Position numbers and translations under genes: made by a program
The notes under the pieces: generated by a model
What the model saw: the letters and a program-made list of their open reading frames with translations, nothing else
The model's database searches: none
Told to the model about the DNA's origin: nothing
In this document: positions 34,167 through 43,342 of the stretch, piece by piece
Layout: each line of letters starts with the position of its first letter
How positions within the stretch are numbered: position 1 is the stretch's first letter
Source of the DNA: Mycolicibacterium flavescens
GTDB taxonomy: Bacteria; Actinomycetota; Actinomycetes; Mycobacteriales; Mycobacteriaceae
Direction of reading: 5' to 3'
Length of the DNA: 64,000 nucleotides
NCBI RefSeq assembly: GCF_001722335.1
Contig: NZ_MIHA01000003.1
Coordinates: 1-64,000 of the forward strand

Positions 34167-35362
34167 GCGGCACGACCCAGGATCAGCCCGCTCACGGGCA
34201 GGCTCGCCGGGCCACCGGTGACCAGGGCGAGTTCAGCGTCGAGAACCTGGTTGATGGCGGTGCCACGCATCTGCTCGACTCCTTCCATGATGTGGGTCAT
34301 CCCGATGATGTACGCCTCGGACAGCTGACCGCCGTGGGTGTTGACCGGAATGGAACCACCTTCGTAGCGGATCGCTCCGCTCTCGACGAATGCGCCACCC
34401 TCGCCCTTGCCGCAGAACCCGTAGTCCTCGAGCTGCATCAGCACCATCGGGCTGAAGTGGTCGTACAGCAGCGCCACGTCGATATCGCCCGCGCTGATGC
34501 CGGCCTGCTCGTAAAGCCGCTTGGCGATGGGTGCATTGCCCGACGAGGCGAAGTATTCGTCGGGCATACCCATCCAGGCGAATGCCCTCCCCCAGTCGCG
34601 GACGCCACCGTGGGCGGCGGCAACCACGGGGACCGGCGGCTGCTTGCAATCCTTCGCCCGGTCGGCGCTGGTGGTGATCACCGCCACCGCGCCATCGGTC
34701 TCCTGGCAGAAGTCGTAGAGGCACAGGGGTTCTGCGATCATCCGTGCGTTGAAGTAGTCCTCGAGCGTCAATGGCTCGGGGTGCATGGCCTTCGGTCGAT
34801 TCGCCGCGTTCGCCCGCGTCGAAAGGGCAATCTCGGCGAACGCTTCGCGACGGGTACCGTACAAGTGCATGTGCCGCCGGGCCATGACCGACATCAGGTG
34901 TCCAGGACCGAAGAGGCCGGATGGCTGCAGGAACGAGTTGATCGGATCCGGCTCCAACGCCGAGAAGACCGAACCCAACCGCTGCTTGGCCTGCTGCAGC
35001 GCCATCACCGTGACCACCACCGAGGCGTCGCCGGCCACGATGGCGGCTCGGGCCAGCCCGATCGCACCCGCCGAACCACCGCCACCGGAGGTCAACGCCG
35101 CGGTGAAACGGATCTCCGGAATCCCCAGGGTTTCCATGAAGTCGGCGGAGTCCATCTTCTCGGTGTAACCCGCGCTGGCACCGGAGTAGTAGGCGAACCC
35201 ATCGATGTCGGTGACCGGTATGCCGGCGTCCTCACAGGCCGCCAGGATTGCGTCGCCGGCCAATTCGGTGATCGACTTCGGTAGCGATCCGCCGCGCTTG
35301 TAGTACGGTGTGGCGCCGACGCCGACGATCGCAACGTCCCGCAGGCCAGACGAATTAGACAC
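34163..35362 (-). CDS. thiolase-like lipid-transfer protein (Ltp-type retro-aldolase)
   Basis: A 399-residue thiolase-superfamily protein of the SCP-x/Ltp group. It has DVAIVGVGATPYYKRGG at the N-terminus and LLYDHFSPMVLMQLEDYGFC near 305-324, where the Tyr-Asp-x-Phe motif matches that of Ltp-type aldolases, and HTHGG-like NTHGGQLSEAYIIGM near 345. With the DUF35 gene it probably cleaves a tertiary 3-hydroxyacyl-CoA. Start GTG 35362 was chosen because the longer frame runs into the amidohydrolase gene 4 bases upstream. Confidence 0.86.
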   Translation of the reverse strand: MSNSSGLRDVAIVGVGATPYYKRGGSLPKSITELAGDAILAACEDAGIPVTDIDGFAYYSGASAGYTEKMDSADFMETLGIPEIRFTAALTSGGGGSAGAIGLARAAIVAGDASVVVTVMALQQAKQRLGSVFSALEPDPINSFLQPSGLFGPGHLMSVMARRHMHLYGTRREAFAEIALSTRANAANRPKAMHPEPLTLEDYFNARMIAEPLCLYDFCQETDGAVAVITTSADRAKDCKQPPVPVVAAAHGGVRDWGRAFAWMGMPDEYFASSGNAPIAKRLYEQAGISAGDIDVALLYDHFSPMVLMQLEDYGFCGKGEGGAFVESGAIRYEGGSIPVNTHGGQLSEAYIIGMTHIMEGVEQMRGTAINQVLDAELALVTGGPASLPVSGLILGRAA

Positions 35363-35366
35363 GGGC

Positions 35367-36503
35367 TCAGAACTTTTCGGTCGGGATAGGCGGCACGCTG
35401 GGGAACAGTTCGTAGAACGTGCCCTGGGTGATGCGCAGCCGGGTCTCATCGCTCACACCGTCGAACAGCCCCTTGAGGGTGTCCTGCGTGTGACCGAAGG
35501 TGCCCTCCATGTGCGGGTAGTCGCTGCCGAACATCACGTTCCTGTAGCCCATATGTTCGTAGGCGGCGACCGCGGTCTCGTCGTGCTGGAAGGACGCGTA
35601 GACCTGGCTGAACAAGATCTCCTTGGGATTGCGGGTGAGCTTCGGCCGCACGGCCATGTGGTGCTGGCGGTAGCCCTCCAGCAGGCGGTCGCCCAGGAAC
35701 GGCACCCAGGTCGCACCTCCCTCGGAGATCAGTACCTTGAGGTCGGGGTGCCGGTCCAGCGCACCGGAAGCGACCATCTTCATCGCCGCCCGCTGACCCG
35801 AGAACGTCGTCTCCGCGTAGTTCATGATTGCGCCGCCCGGCCCGCGGTACACCTGCCCCGCGCCGCCCGATGCGCCGCCCACTGTCATGTCGACCGGGTC
35901 GGTGCCGATGTGGAACGCGATCACCATGCCGGCGTCCTCGGCAGCCGCCCAGAACGGCTCCCATTCCTTGCGGTGCCAATCAGGGGCGCTGGGATGCGGG
36001 GTGGTCGGCAGGAAGACCGCCTTGAAGCCCTGTTCGGCGGCCCAGCGCAACTCCTCGACCGCATCCTCGACCACCAGGGTCGACACCTGCGCGGTCACCA
36101 CGTACCGCGGCGACACCGCGCAGATTTCCTCGAGTGCCCACTCGTTGCTGGCGCGCATGCACGCCTTCAGCAGTTCGGGAGTGCGGAAGGTCGACCCCCA
36201 CATACCGAGCGACGGGAAGATCACCTCACCCCACACGCCCTCCTTGTCCAGGTCGCCGAGCCGGACCTTCGCGTCGCGAATGCCCTGCGGCTTCATGCTC
36301 TCCTCGATGAAAGCCGTCATCGCGGACGACGGCAGCTTGCGCCGGAAGATCTGCCCGTCCACGGAGACGGTTTCGTACTCGCCGTCCGGGTCTTTCTCCG
36401 CGCGCGGCGTCAGGTCGGCGAGCGCCTTTGGCAACCGGGACTGCCAGAGGTCCTCGGGCTCCAGGAAGTGGGAGTCGCCCGAATTCGTCCAGATCATGCT
36501 CAT
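35367..36503 (-). CDS. amidohydrolase 2-family metal-dependent hydrolase/decarboxylase
   Basis: A 378-residue TIM-barrel amidohydrolase. The N-terminal GDSHFLEPEDLW, AFHIGTDP near 195 and GSDYPHMEGTF near 325 mark the ACMSD/amidohydrolase 2 family, which includes nonoxidative decarboxylases and C-C hydrolases. The ATG at 36503 follows GGAGG. It is the first gene of the operon with Ltp and DUF35 genes, and is divergent from the TetR at 36638. It may hydrolyse or decarboxylate a ring-derived acid. Confidence 0.84.
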   Translation of the reverse strand: MSMIWTNSGDSHFLEPEDLWQSRLPKALADLTPRAEKDPDGEYETVSVDGQIFRRKLPSSAMTAFIEESMKPQGIRDAKVRLGDLDKEGVWGEVIFPSLGMWGSTFRTPELLKACMRASNEWALEEICAVSPRYVVTAQVSTLVVEDAVEELRWAAEQGFKAVFLPTTPHPSAPDWHRKEWEPFWAAAEDAGMVIAFHIGTDPVDMTVGGASGGAGQVYRGPGGAIMNYAETTFSGQRAAMKMVASGALDRHPDLKVLISEGGATWVPFLGDRLLEGYRQHHMAVRPKLTRNPKEILFSQVYASFQHDETAVAAYEHMGYRNVMFGSDYPHMEGTFGHTQDTLKGLFDGVSDETRLRITQGTFYELFPSVPPIPTEKF

Positions 36504-36571
36504 TGGTCCTCCACGGGTCTGGTTGCTCATTCGCATGATGCCAGCTGATCAAAAGCAAGTCCAGCATTTTT

Positions 36572-36588
36572 AATACAGCAGCATTATT
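36572..36588. promoter_or_regulatory. AT-rich candidate operator AATACAGCAGCATTATT
   Basis: A 17-base imperfect palindrome (AATA-NN-GC-N-GC-NN-TATT) in the divergent promoter between the amidohydrolase operon and a TetR gene. A related sequence lies at 39936. Probably the autoregulatory site of that TetR. Confidence 0.5.
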
Positions 36589-36637
36589 ATGTTCAATGGC
36601 GGCCACGCCGGTCAGACTGAGACAGACGGGAGAACGG

Positions 36638-37321
36638 ATGACTGAGCTGGGAACCGAGTCCGCCGCTGGCACGCGGAGGCGCAACTCCTCGGGAGAATCG
36701 ACCCGGGTGATGCTGATGGAGGTCGCCGAACGACTGTTCGCCACCCGCGGCATCGATGCCGTGACGCTGCGAGAGATCCAGCAGGCCGCCGGACAGTCGA
36801 ACACCTCGGTCATCCGCTACCACTTCGGCTCGCGCGACGGCTTGATCCGCGCACTGATCTCATACCGTCAGGCGTCCCTCGGGGCCGATCGCCAGAAGAT
36901 GCTGGCGACCATGCGCGAGCAGGGCAAGGAAGCGGATCCCCGCGCCGTGGTGTGGTTGCTGGCGCGTCCGCTGGCCAACAGCATCGCCGCCGGCGAGATG
37001 TTCGCCCCGTTCCTTGCCCGGCTCGTCGAAGATCCGCGGGCGCGCAGCGCCTACTGGCCGGATCACATCGATGACGAGTGGACCCAGGAGAAGCTCGAGG
37101 AACTCGTCGACGCCGCATTACAGGATTTGCCCGAGCGGATCCGTCGCGGCCGCACGTTCCAGTTGTACGTCAGCCTGATCAATGTGCTTGCCGCCGCGGC
37201 CCGCTCCGGGCACGGACTCAGCGAAGCGCAGCTGCATAACTACGTGGACGCCTGGGTCGGCATGCTGACCGCGCCGGTGTCGTATGAAACCCGCGCGCTG
37301 ATGGCCGAACGCGGCGACTGA
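36638..37321 (+). CDS. TetR-family regulator
   Basis: A 227-residue TetR with a clear N-terminal helix-turn-helix (STRVMLMEVAERLFATRGID, then LREIQQAAGQSNTSVIRYHF). The ATG at 36638 lies behind GGGAGAACGG; an upstream ATG at 36596 is possible. It is divergent from the amidohydrolase/Ltp operon and its probable operator lies between. A similar AT-rich site near 39.94 kb suggests that it also controls the tandem CoA-transferase and thioesterase genes. Confidence 0.87.
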   Translation: MTELGTESAAGTRRRNSSGESTRVMLMEVAERLFATRGIDAVTLREIQQAAGQSNTSVIRYHFGSRDGLIRALISYRQASLGADRQKMLATMREQGKEADPRAVVWLLARPLANSIAAGEMFAPFLARLVEDPRARSAYWPDHIDDEWTQEKLEELVDAALQDLPERIRRGRTFQLYVSLINVLAAAARSGHGLSEAQLHNYVDAWVGMLTAPVSYETRALMAERGD

Positions 37322-37396
37322 CTGCATCCTCCGAACTGTGCAGTTCATACGGACGCCACGTGCGTGCCGTATCGAACCGCGCACTCGCTGAACCCG

Positions 37397-39853
37397 TCAG
37401 TTCCCGCCGACGATCTGCTTGGATCGGAGCTCGGCGATCCTGTCACCGGAAAGCCCCAGCTCCCGCAGGACGGCGTCGGTGTGCTGGCCGACCGTACAGC
37501 CGGCGTCGGCCCTGGTCCGCGATCGCGAGAACCGGCACAGGGGCGCAAGCCGACGGTGCTGCTCAAAGATCGGGCTGACCGCCTCGACCGCGTAACCCGC
37601 CTCGAAGTACGGGTCGGTCTGCAGCACCAATTCGGAGTTGGCCTCGACTACCTCGACGCAACCGACGTCCTGGTCGGAAAGTTCGTGCTCCCACTCCAGT
37701 TTGGTCTTGGTCGCGAACACGGGCGTCAACGCGGCGGTCAGCTCGCCGTCGTGGGCGGCGCGGGACTGGGCATCGACAAAGCGTTCGTCGGCGTGCAGAT
37801 CGACGTAGGGCGACAACGCCTTTGCCAGTGCGGGCCATTCCCGCGGTAGCGGCGCGGCGAGGAAGATGTACCCGTCGGACGCGCGGTACATCCGGTAGAG
37901 CGCGTTCATCCCGAAGAACTGATCGTCGGCGGCCATATGCGGCGGACGCGTCGCATAACTCGTGTTGTACGGGATCATCGCCTGCTGCACCGTGCCCAGC
38001 ATGGTGGTGACCGCATTCGTCAGCGTCCGTCCGTGCCGCTTGGCGTACAGGGCGACCAGAAGTGCCGAGCCGACGCCGTGGGCTGCGATCCCGTCGGACT
38101 GCACAGCGGGGACGGCCCCGCCGGCGTGGAGTCTGACCGCCCTGCTGTGGAGGTCGTCGAGGTCGACGGGTGCCTCGCCCGTGTCGTGGCTGTCGACCAG
38201 CGCCAGACCGGAGGCCGCGCCGACGGACGGCGCGTAGGCCGCGCGGTGTGCGAACGGGCCGTCGACCCCGTAACCGGAAGTCGTGACGAAGGCCAGGTCC
38301 GGGTTGACCGCCCTGAGCGAGGCTTCGTCGATCCTCGACCGCTCGGCCGCCTTACCCCGGAAGCACTGCAGCACGATGTCGCATCGCTTCGCCAATTCGT
38401 ACACCAGCTCCAGCCCCTCGGGCTTGGTGAAGTCGATAGCGACGCTTTCCTTGCCCTGCAACACCTTTGCGCCACCAGCCTCGGGGAACGCGACGAGGTT
38501 GCGCATGTTGTCACCCGCGAGCGGCTCGACCTTGATCACGCGGGCGCCCAGGTCGGCCAGCAGGGTGGCACCATACGGGCCGGCGAACATGCTGCCGAAC
38601 TCGAGCACCGAGACGCCCTTGAGCGGAGGGTAGTCGGGGACGACGCCATCAGGGGTGGTCGGCCGGTCGACCAGCTCCGCTACGGACAACGCGCTGTTGT
38701 GCTCGCCGATCCGGGGCGCGGGGCGCACCTCGGTCAACGGGTTGCCGTCGACGTGAATGAGGGTCGACGGTTGCCGCACCGGCCCGAGATCGGCGTCGAT
38801 TACGGTGATGGCACGGCGCTCGTGTGAGGTCTGGGGATGGTCCAGCGAGTCCTCCGGAGTCCGGAACAGCTCGCCGCTGAGGTCGGGGTTCTCCTCCATC
38901 GCCTGCTGCCATTCGGCGAGTGTGCGGGCGCCCACCCGTTCGATCATCATGTCCCACCACTCGGTGCGCAGTTCGGCGGTCGGCAGCATCGGGAAGCCCT
39001 GCCACTTCGGTTTGGCAAGCTCCTCGAGCAGGTCCAGTTCGGCGAGCCAGGCTCCGATCAACTTGGGCGACACCTGGGCGAACTGCAGCCAGCGGCCATC
39101 CTTGGTCGGGCACACGAGCAACGCGAAGATGAGATACGCCTGTGGCCTGCCCTGGTCGTCATAGGCAGCATCCATCGGCTCGAACGCACCGGGATACCGT
39201 TCCAGGACCATCTCGTAGAACCAGTTGTAGGGATCCATCGAACCCATACCGGTCACCAGATTGGTCTCGACGACCTGGCCTCGCCCGCTGGTCTCCCGCT
39301 CGAGCAGTGCGGCGAGCACCCCCTGCACCGCGGCGTGAGCCGCTCCCCACGACGCGTACGCGAATGTGATGAAAGCCGGACCCGGCCGCGGCGCGAGTCC
39401 GCGCTTCTCGTGCATGACGCCGGTCTTCGCCATCACCAGCGCCTCCCAGCCCTTGTAGTCCCGGAACGGCCCGGTCGAGCCCCAGCCGGTGATCGTCGCC
39501 ACCACGAGTTGCGGGTAGGCCGTCGACAACGCGCCGTTGGCGAGGCCGATGCGCTCGGCGGTGGTCGGCCGCATGGTGTTGACCATGACGTCGGCGCTGC
39601 GCAGGAGTATCCGTAAGCGCACGAGATCCACGTCGTCGTGCAAGTCCAGGGTGACGCTGCGCTTGCCTCGCAGCAGGGCAGGCCAGCTGGCGTGCTCGCG
39701 CAGCGGACTGCCGTCGGGGGGCTCCACCATGATCACGTCGGCGCCGCAGTCGGCGAGGAACTGCGTCGCCTGCGCTCCGGGCAGCGTCGTGGACAGATCG
39801 ACCACGACGAGTCCGGCCAGTGGACCATCCGATGCGGACCCGACTTCCGGCAT
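37397..39853 (-). CDS. tandem CaiB/BaiF CoA-transferase (two domains in one chain)
   Basis: An 818-residue protein with two full CoA-transferase family III domains. Domain 1 (about 1-400) begins PLAGLVVVDLSTTLPGAQAT; domain 2 (about 420-818) begins PLKGVSVLEFGSMFAGPYGA. Each has its own VEP-type strand and YGVDGPFAHRA-like or STGPFRDYKG loop. Most family members are about 400 residues and dimerise, so this fusion makes a built-in heterodimer. It should move CoA between acyl groups. The AT-rich site at 39936 lies upstream. Substrate unknown. Confidence 0.85.
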   Translation of the reverse strand: MPEVGSASDGPLAGLVVVDLSTTLPGAQATQFLADCGADVIMVEPPDGSPLREHASWPALLRGKRSVTLDLHDDVDLVRLRILLRSADVMVNTMRPTTAERIGLANGALSTAYPQLVVATITGWGSTGPFRDYKGWEALVMAKTGVMHEKRGLAPRPGPAFITFAYASWGAAHAAVQGVLAALLERETSGRGQVVETNLVTGMGSMDPYNWFYEMVLERYPGAFEPMDAAYDDQGRPQAYLIFALLVCPTKDGRWLQFAQVSPKLIGAWLAELDLLEELAKPKWQGFPMLPTAELRTEWWDMMIERVGARTLAEWQQAMEENPDLSGELFRTPEDSLDHPQTSHERRAITVIDADLGPVRQPSTLIHVDGNPLTEVRPAPRIGEHNSALSVAELVDRPTTPDGVVPDYPPLKGVSVLEFGSMFAGPYGATLLADLGARVIKVEPLAGDNMRNLVAFPEAGGAKVLQGKESVAIDFTKPEGLELVYELAKRCDIVLQCFRGKAAERSRIDEASLRAVNPDLAFVTTSGYGVDGPFAHRAAYAPSVGAASGLALVDSHDTGEAPVDLDDLHSRAVRLHAGGAVPAVQSDGIAAHGVGSALLVALYAKRHGRTLTNAVTTMLGTVQQAMIPYNTSYATRPPHMAADDQFFGMNALYRMYRASDGYIFLAAPLPREWPALAKALSPYVDLHADERFVDAQSRAAHDGELTAALTPVFATKTKLEWEHELSDQDVGCVEVVEANSELVLQTDPYFEAGYAVEAVSPIFEQHRRLAPLCRFSRSRTRADAGCTVGQHTDAVLRELGLSGDRIAELRSKQIVGGN

Positions 39854-39935
39854 ATCCGCTCCTCACCGCCTGCTCGCAAACCTCGTCGCGACACTTTGTG
39901 ACGCGCGCCACGCAAGCATTCCAGCGGCAAAGATT

Positions 39936-39952
39936 AATGTTAATGCATTATT
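39936..39952. promoter_or_regulatory. AT-rich candidate operator AATGTTAATGCATTATT
   Basis: Shares GCATTATT and the outer AAT with the site at 36572 and includes the perfect palindrome TAATGCATTA. It lies between the divergent tandem CoA-transferase and thioesterase genes. Confidence 0.45.
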
Positions 39953-39980
39953 CTTGGGCGATGTCGAAAAGGCGGCCGAA

Positions 39981-40616
39981 GTGACCGAGGAGATGGTGAC
40001 GTCGAGCGGGTTCCCTCCCATGCGGACATGGCAGGAGCCAACCGTGCGCAGCCCGGGCGGCGGCGCCGAATACGGCGACATGATCGCCGCGCTGCGGGGC
40101 TTCCTCGACGACGTCGCTGCCGCCGCTCCGGACACCGCGACGACGGTGGCCCTGACGGAGGCCCTGACGGAGTGGGCCGCCCGACTGGCCGAGGTCGCAG
40201 TCGGAGAGCGCAGGCAGATCTTCGCGAGGAGGCTCGACCTACCGGGCCGTGGGCAGACCATGTGCCCTAACTTCATTCCCGTCGCGGGCGACCGGCAGCG
40301 GGTCGAGGGCACCGTCACGTTCGGCCGGTACTTCCTCGGCGGGGGTGGGGCGGTGCACGGCGGGGCCATCCCGTTGCTCTTCGACGAGGTACTCGGCCGG
40401 CTGGCCAGCAGCGGGGATCGGACACCGGCTCGAACCGCGTATCTGCACACGGACTTCCGGTCCATCACACCCGTCGGCGAGGAGCTCGTGGTACGGGCCT
40501 GGTTCGTCAGCGAGCAGGGACGCAAACGGATCCTTCGCGCTGAGCTCATGCACGGTGAGACGCTGTGCGCCGAAGCCGAGGGACTGTTCATCGAGCTACG
40601 GCCCGGCCAACCATGA
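39981..40616 (+). CDS. PaaI-type hot-dog thioesterase
   Basis: A 211-residue protein whose C-terminal 130 residues form a hot-dog fold with GGGAVHGGAIPLLFDEVLG, the acyl-CoA thioesterase signature. The N-terminal 80 residues are helical and specific to this actinobacterial group. GTG 39981 follows AAAAGGCGG. It may release free acids from stalled CoA thioesters. Divergent from the tandem CoA-transferase. Confidence 0.78.
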   Translation: MTEEMVTSSGFPPMRTWQEPTVRSPGGGAEYGDMIAALRGFLDDVAAAAPDTATTVALTEALTEWAARLAEVAVGERRQIFARRLDLPGRGQTMCPNFIPVAGDRQRVEGTVTFGRYFLGGGGAVHGGAIPLLFDEVLGRLASSGDRTPARTAYLHTDFRSITPVGEELVVRAWFVSEQGRKRILRAELMHGETLCAEAEGLFIELRPGQP

Positions 40617-40638
40617 TCCGTCTGGATTAGGTCGCGAG

Positions 40639-40681
40639 CGTGCGTGAAGTCGGGTTCCTCCGCGGCCTACCCACACGCACG
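40639..40681. terminator. possible hairpin between convergent genes
   Basis: CGTGCGTG at 40639-40646 and CACGCACG at 40674-40681 can pair across a 27-base loop in the gap between the convergent thioesterase and ligase genes. There is no T run, so a terminator role is uncertain. Confidence 0.3.
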
Positions 40682-40687
40682 TCTGCG

Positions 40688-42190
40688 CTAACCCCGCGCT
40701 GGTTGGCGACGCTGAATATCCCTGTCGTGCAGGGTGATCAGATCGCGTAGCGCAAGTCGGTCCGGCTTGAGCATCGCCGTCAGGGGCAGCTCGTCAACGA
40801 TGAGCAATTCGTCGGGGGCCTTGTAGTCGGCCAGTTGACCCGTCACGTGTGAACGTAACTCGGCCAATGTCGGTGGTTCGGCACTTTTTGCCGGGACCAC
40901 GACGGCGACGCCGATCTCTCCGATCACCGGGGCGGGACGGCCAACCACCGCAGCCTGTTTCACCCCCGGATGTCCGGTGAGCGCTCTCTCGACCTCCCCG
41001 GGATGGACGTTGTATCCACCTCGGATGTACATGTCGCCGCTACGTCCGACGAGCACCAGGTTGCCGTCCGCGTCGAGCGTGCCGATATCACCGGTACGCA
41101 GCCAGCCGTCGCGCAGCACCTCGGCGGTGAGTTCGGGGTTGCGCCAGTATCCACGCATCACACAGGGGCCGCTCACCTCGACGACCCCGTCGGGAGCTAC
41201 GCGCACCTCCATCCCCGCGGCGGGCCGGCCGACAGTTCGGAACGCAATCTCGGCGGGGTCGGTGGGTTCGGTGCCGCAGATGGTCGGACACTCGGTCATC
41301 GCGTACCGCACAACCAGCGGAACCCCGATCCGCTCGGCGACCCGATACACCAGTTCGGGCGGCGCCGGCGCAGTAGCCACGATACCGATCCGCAGATGCG
41401 GCAACGCTTTCCGACTCACACCCTCGACCTCGAGCAGCTTGGCCCACTGGGTCGGCACGGCACCGGCCACCGTGATCCGCTCATCGCGCAGCACATCGAA
41501 CATGCCCTGTGCCGACCACGGTGCCGGCGGCACCACCAGCGTGCTGCCCCACATCAACTGATCCCAGAGCTTGAACATGTAGCCGGCGTGGGCGAACGGC
41601 GTCGACGTGAGGCGCCGGTCGTAAGGGGCGCTCATGACACCCGCCGCCGCAGCCCCGGCCGCCAGCCGATGAGCGTCGAACACCGCACCCTTGGGTCTTC
41701 CCGTGGTCCCGCTGGTGAAGATCAGTGCGACCGAGTCCCACCGGGTCAGCTCCACGCGAGGCGGTCCCGATGCCGAGACATCAGTGGTCAGCGCATCTCG
41801 CTGCAGCACCCGGCATCCGGTGTCCGGCAGTGCGCCGAGTTGCTCGTCGGCGACGATCAAGGCTGGGGTGGCCTGCTGCAGGATCGACTCCATCTCGCTA
41901 CGCCCAAGCCGCGGGTTCACCCCGGTGGTGATCGCGCCGATCATGGCCGCCGCGGCGTAGCACGTCGCATAGTCGATGCCCGAGGGCAGCCACAGCAGGA
42001 CCACGTCGCCTTTGCCGACTCCGAGATCGGCGAATTGCGCTGCCACGCAACGGGCCCGGCCAACCCACTCGGCGAATGTGATCCGCGCGCCCGGCTCGAC
42101 GTAGGCCTCGACACCACCGTGGGCGGCGGCCGCGGACTCCAGCATCGACCGGGTGTCCTCGACGTCGGAACTCACCGGCGCGCGCGACAT
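40688..42190 (-). CDS. acyl-CoA synthetase/AMP-dependent ligase
   Basis: A 500-residue adenylate-forming ligase. It has the P-loop FTSGTTGRPKGAVF near 159-172, the RYAMTECP motif near 291, and GWLRTGDIGTLDADG near 366. The C-terminal catalytic Lys is kept in TAMLKPDRLAL, though the usual Gly before it is Leu. It activates a carboxylic acid with CoA. It is the last gene of the minus-strand operon that starts with the acyl-CoA dehydrogenase pair, and its ATG directly abuts the Ltp stop. Confidence 0.87.
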   Translation of the reverse strand: MSRAPVSSDVEDTRSMLESAAAAHGGVEAYVEPGARITFAEWVGRARCVAAQFADLGVGKGDVVLLWLPSGIDYATCYAAAAMIGAITTGVNPRLGRSEMESILQQATPALIVADEQLGALPDTGCRVLQRDALTTDVSASGPPRVELTRWDSVALIFTSGTTGRPKGAVFDAHRLAAGAAAAGVMSAPYDRRLTSTPFAHAGYMFKLWDQLMWGSTLVVPPAPWSAQGMFDVLRDERITVAGAVPTQWAKLLEVEGVSRKALPHLRIGIVATAPAPPELVYRVAERIGVPLVVRYAMTECPTICGTEPTDPAEIAFRTVGRPAAGMEVRVAPDGVVEVSGPCVMRGYWRNPELTAEVLRDGWLRTGDIGTLDADGNLVLVGRSGDMYIRGGYNVHPGEVERALTGHPGVKQAAVVGRPAPVIGEIGVAVVVPAKSAEPPTLAELRSHVTGQLADYKAPDELLIVDELPLTAMLKPDRLALRDLITLHDRDIQRRQPARG

Positions 42191-43342
42191 CTACGGCTCC
42201 TCGGCGCCGAGAATAACGGTCCCGCTGGAACAGAACCAGCCGCCGGTGCCGCTGACGCAGGCGATTCGCGCGTCGGGCACCTGCCGCGGGCCGCATTCGC
42301 CGCGCAGCTGACGGGCCGCTTCAACCAACAGGAACAATCCCCGTTGGCCGGGATGGCAAGCAGACAGCCCACCACCGTCGGTGTTCGTGGGCAGCTTGCC
42401 GCCCAGTCGCAGCGAGCCCTCTTCGACGAACGGGCCGCCCTCCCCCTTCGGACAGAAGCCGAGGTCCTCGAGGGTGAGCAGCAGCATGTAGGTGAATGCG
42501 TCGTAGATCTCGGCGACGTCGACGTCGGACGGGGCGACCCCGGCGCGCGCGAAGGCCAGCGGGCCGCTGACCGAAGCCGGACCGACGGTCAGGTCGTCCC
42601 ACTGAGACGTGAGCATGTGCGAGGTGGTCTCGCCGGAACCGAGCACCCAGACCGGTTTGGTCGGCAGGTCCTTGGCACGCTCGGCGCTGACGAGCACGAC
42701 GGCCGCGCCGCCATCACTGCGAATGCAGCAATGCAGCTTGGTGAAGGGATCGGCGATCATCGGCCCGGCCAGCACGTCGTCCACAGTGATCGGGTCGCGG
42801 TAGTAGGCCTCAGGGTTGTCGGCGGCGTTGAACCGAGCCGACACCGCCACCTCGGCCAGCTGCTCGATTGTGGTTCCGTAGGTGAACATGTGGCGCCGAG
42901 CCGCCATGGCGTACTTGGAGATCAGCGTGTGGCCGTAAGGCGCTTCCCATTGCAGGGGGCCGCGGACACCCCAGTTGATGTTGGCGCCGCGTAAACCTTT
43001 GCGGAGATCCGACCGAGCGGTGGAACCGTAGGTCAGCAGCACCACGTCGGCGTGCCCGGCAGCGATCGCGTCCACCGCGTGCGCCGCCATCACTTCCCAC
43101 GACGCGCCACCGACGGCGGTCGAGTCGATCCAGCGCGGCCGCAGCCCGAGGTATTCGCCGACGTCGACCGGCGGCAAGGTGCCCTGACCGGTGGAGGCCA
43201 GTCCGTCGATGTCTGCGGGTGTCAGTCCTGCATCGGCCAGGGCGCGCCTACTGGCCTGGGCGATCAGCTCATAGGCCCCTTTGTGGTCGACGCGCCCCAC
43301 GTCGGAGAGGGCGACGCCGGCGATCGCGACGGCGCGGCTCAC
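42191..43342 (-). CDS. thiolase-like lipid-transfer protein (Ltp-type)
   Basis: A 383-residue SCP-x/Ltp-type thiolase-fold protein with AEIYDAFTYMLLLTLEDLGFC near 283-303 (partly shown) and KLPTNTDGGGLSACHPGQRG near 327-346. It overlaps the upstream dehydrogenase stop (GTGA). Unlike the other two Ltp genes in this window it has no adjacent DUF35 gene, so it may use the orphan DUF35 proteins at 1.5 or 25.4 kb. It would cleave the hydrated product of the dehydrogenase pair. Confidence 0.85.
   Translation of the reverse strand: MSRAVAIAGVALSDVGRVDHKGAYELIAQASRRALADAGLTPADIDGLASTGQGTLPPVDVGEYLGLRPRWIDSTAVGGASWEVMAAHAVDAIAAGHADVVLLTYGSTARSDLRKGLRGANINWGVRGPLQWEAPYGHTLISKYAMAARRHMFTYGTTIEQLAEVAVSARFNAADNPEAYYRDPITVDDVLAGPMIADPFTKLHCCIRSDGGAAVVLVSAERAKDLPTKPVWVLGSGETTSHMLTSQWDDLTVGPASVSGPLAFARAGVAPSDVDVAEIYDAFTYMLLLTLEDLGFCPKGEGGPFVEEGSLRLGGKLPTNTDGGGLSACHPGQRGLFLLVEAARQLRGECGPRQVPDARIACVSGTGGWFCSSGTVILGAEEP

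Noticed and set aside
40970..42994. 674-codon plus-strand frame
   Set aside because: Antisense to the CoA ligase and Ltp genes, both of which have intact motifs; no ribosome site and shadow-type composition.
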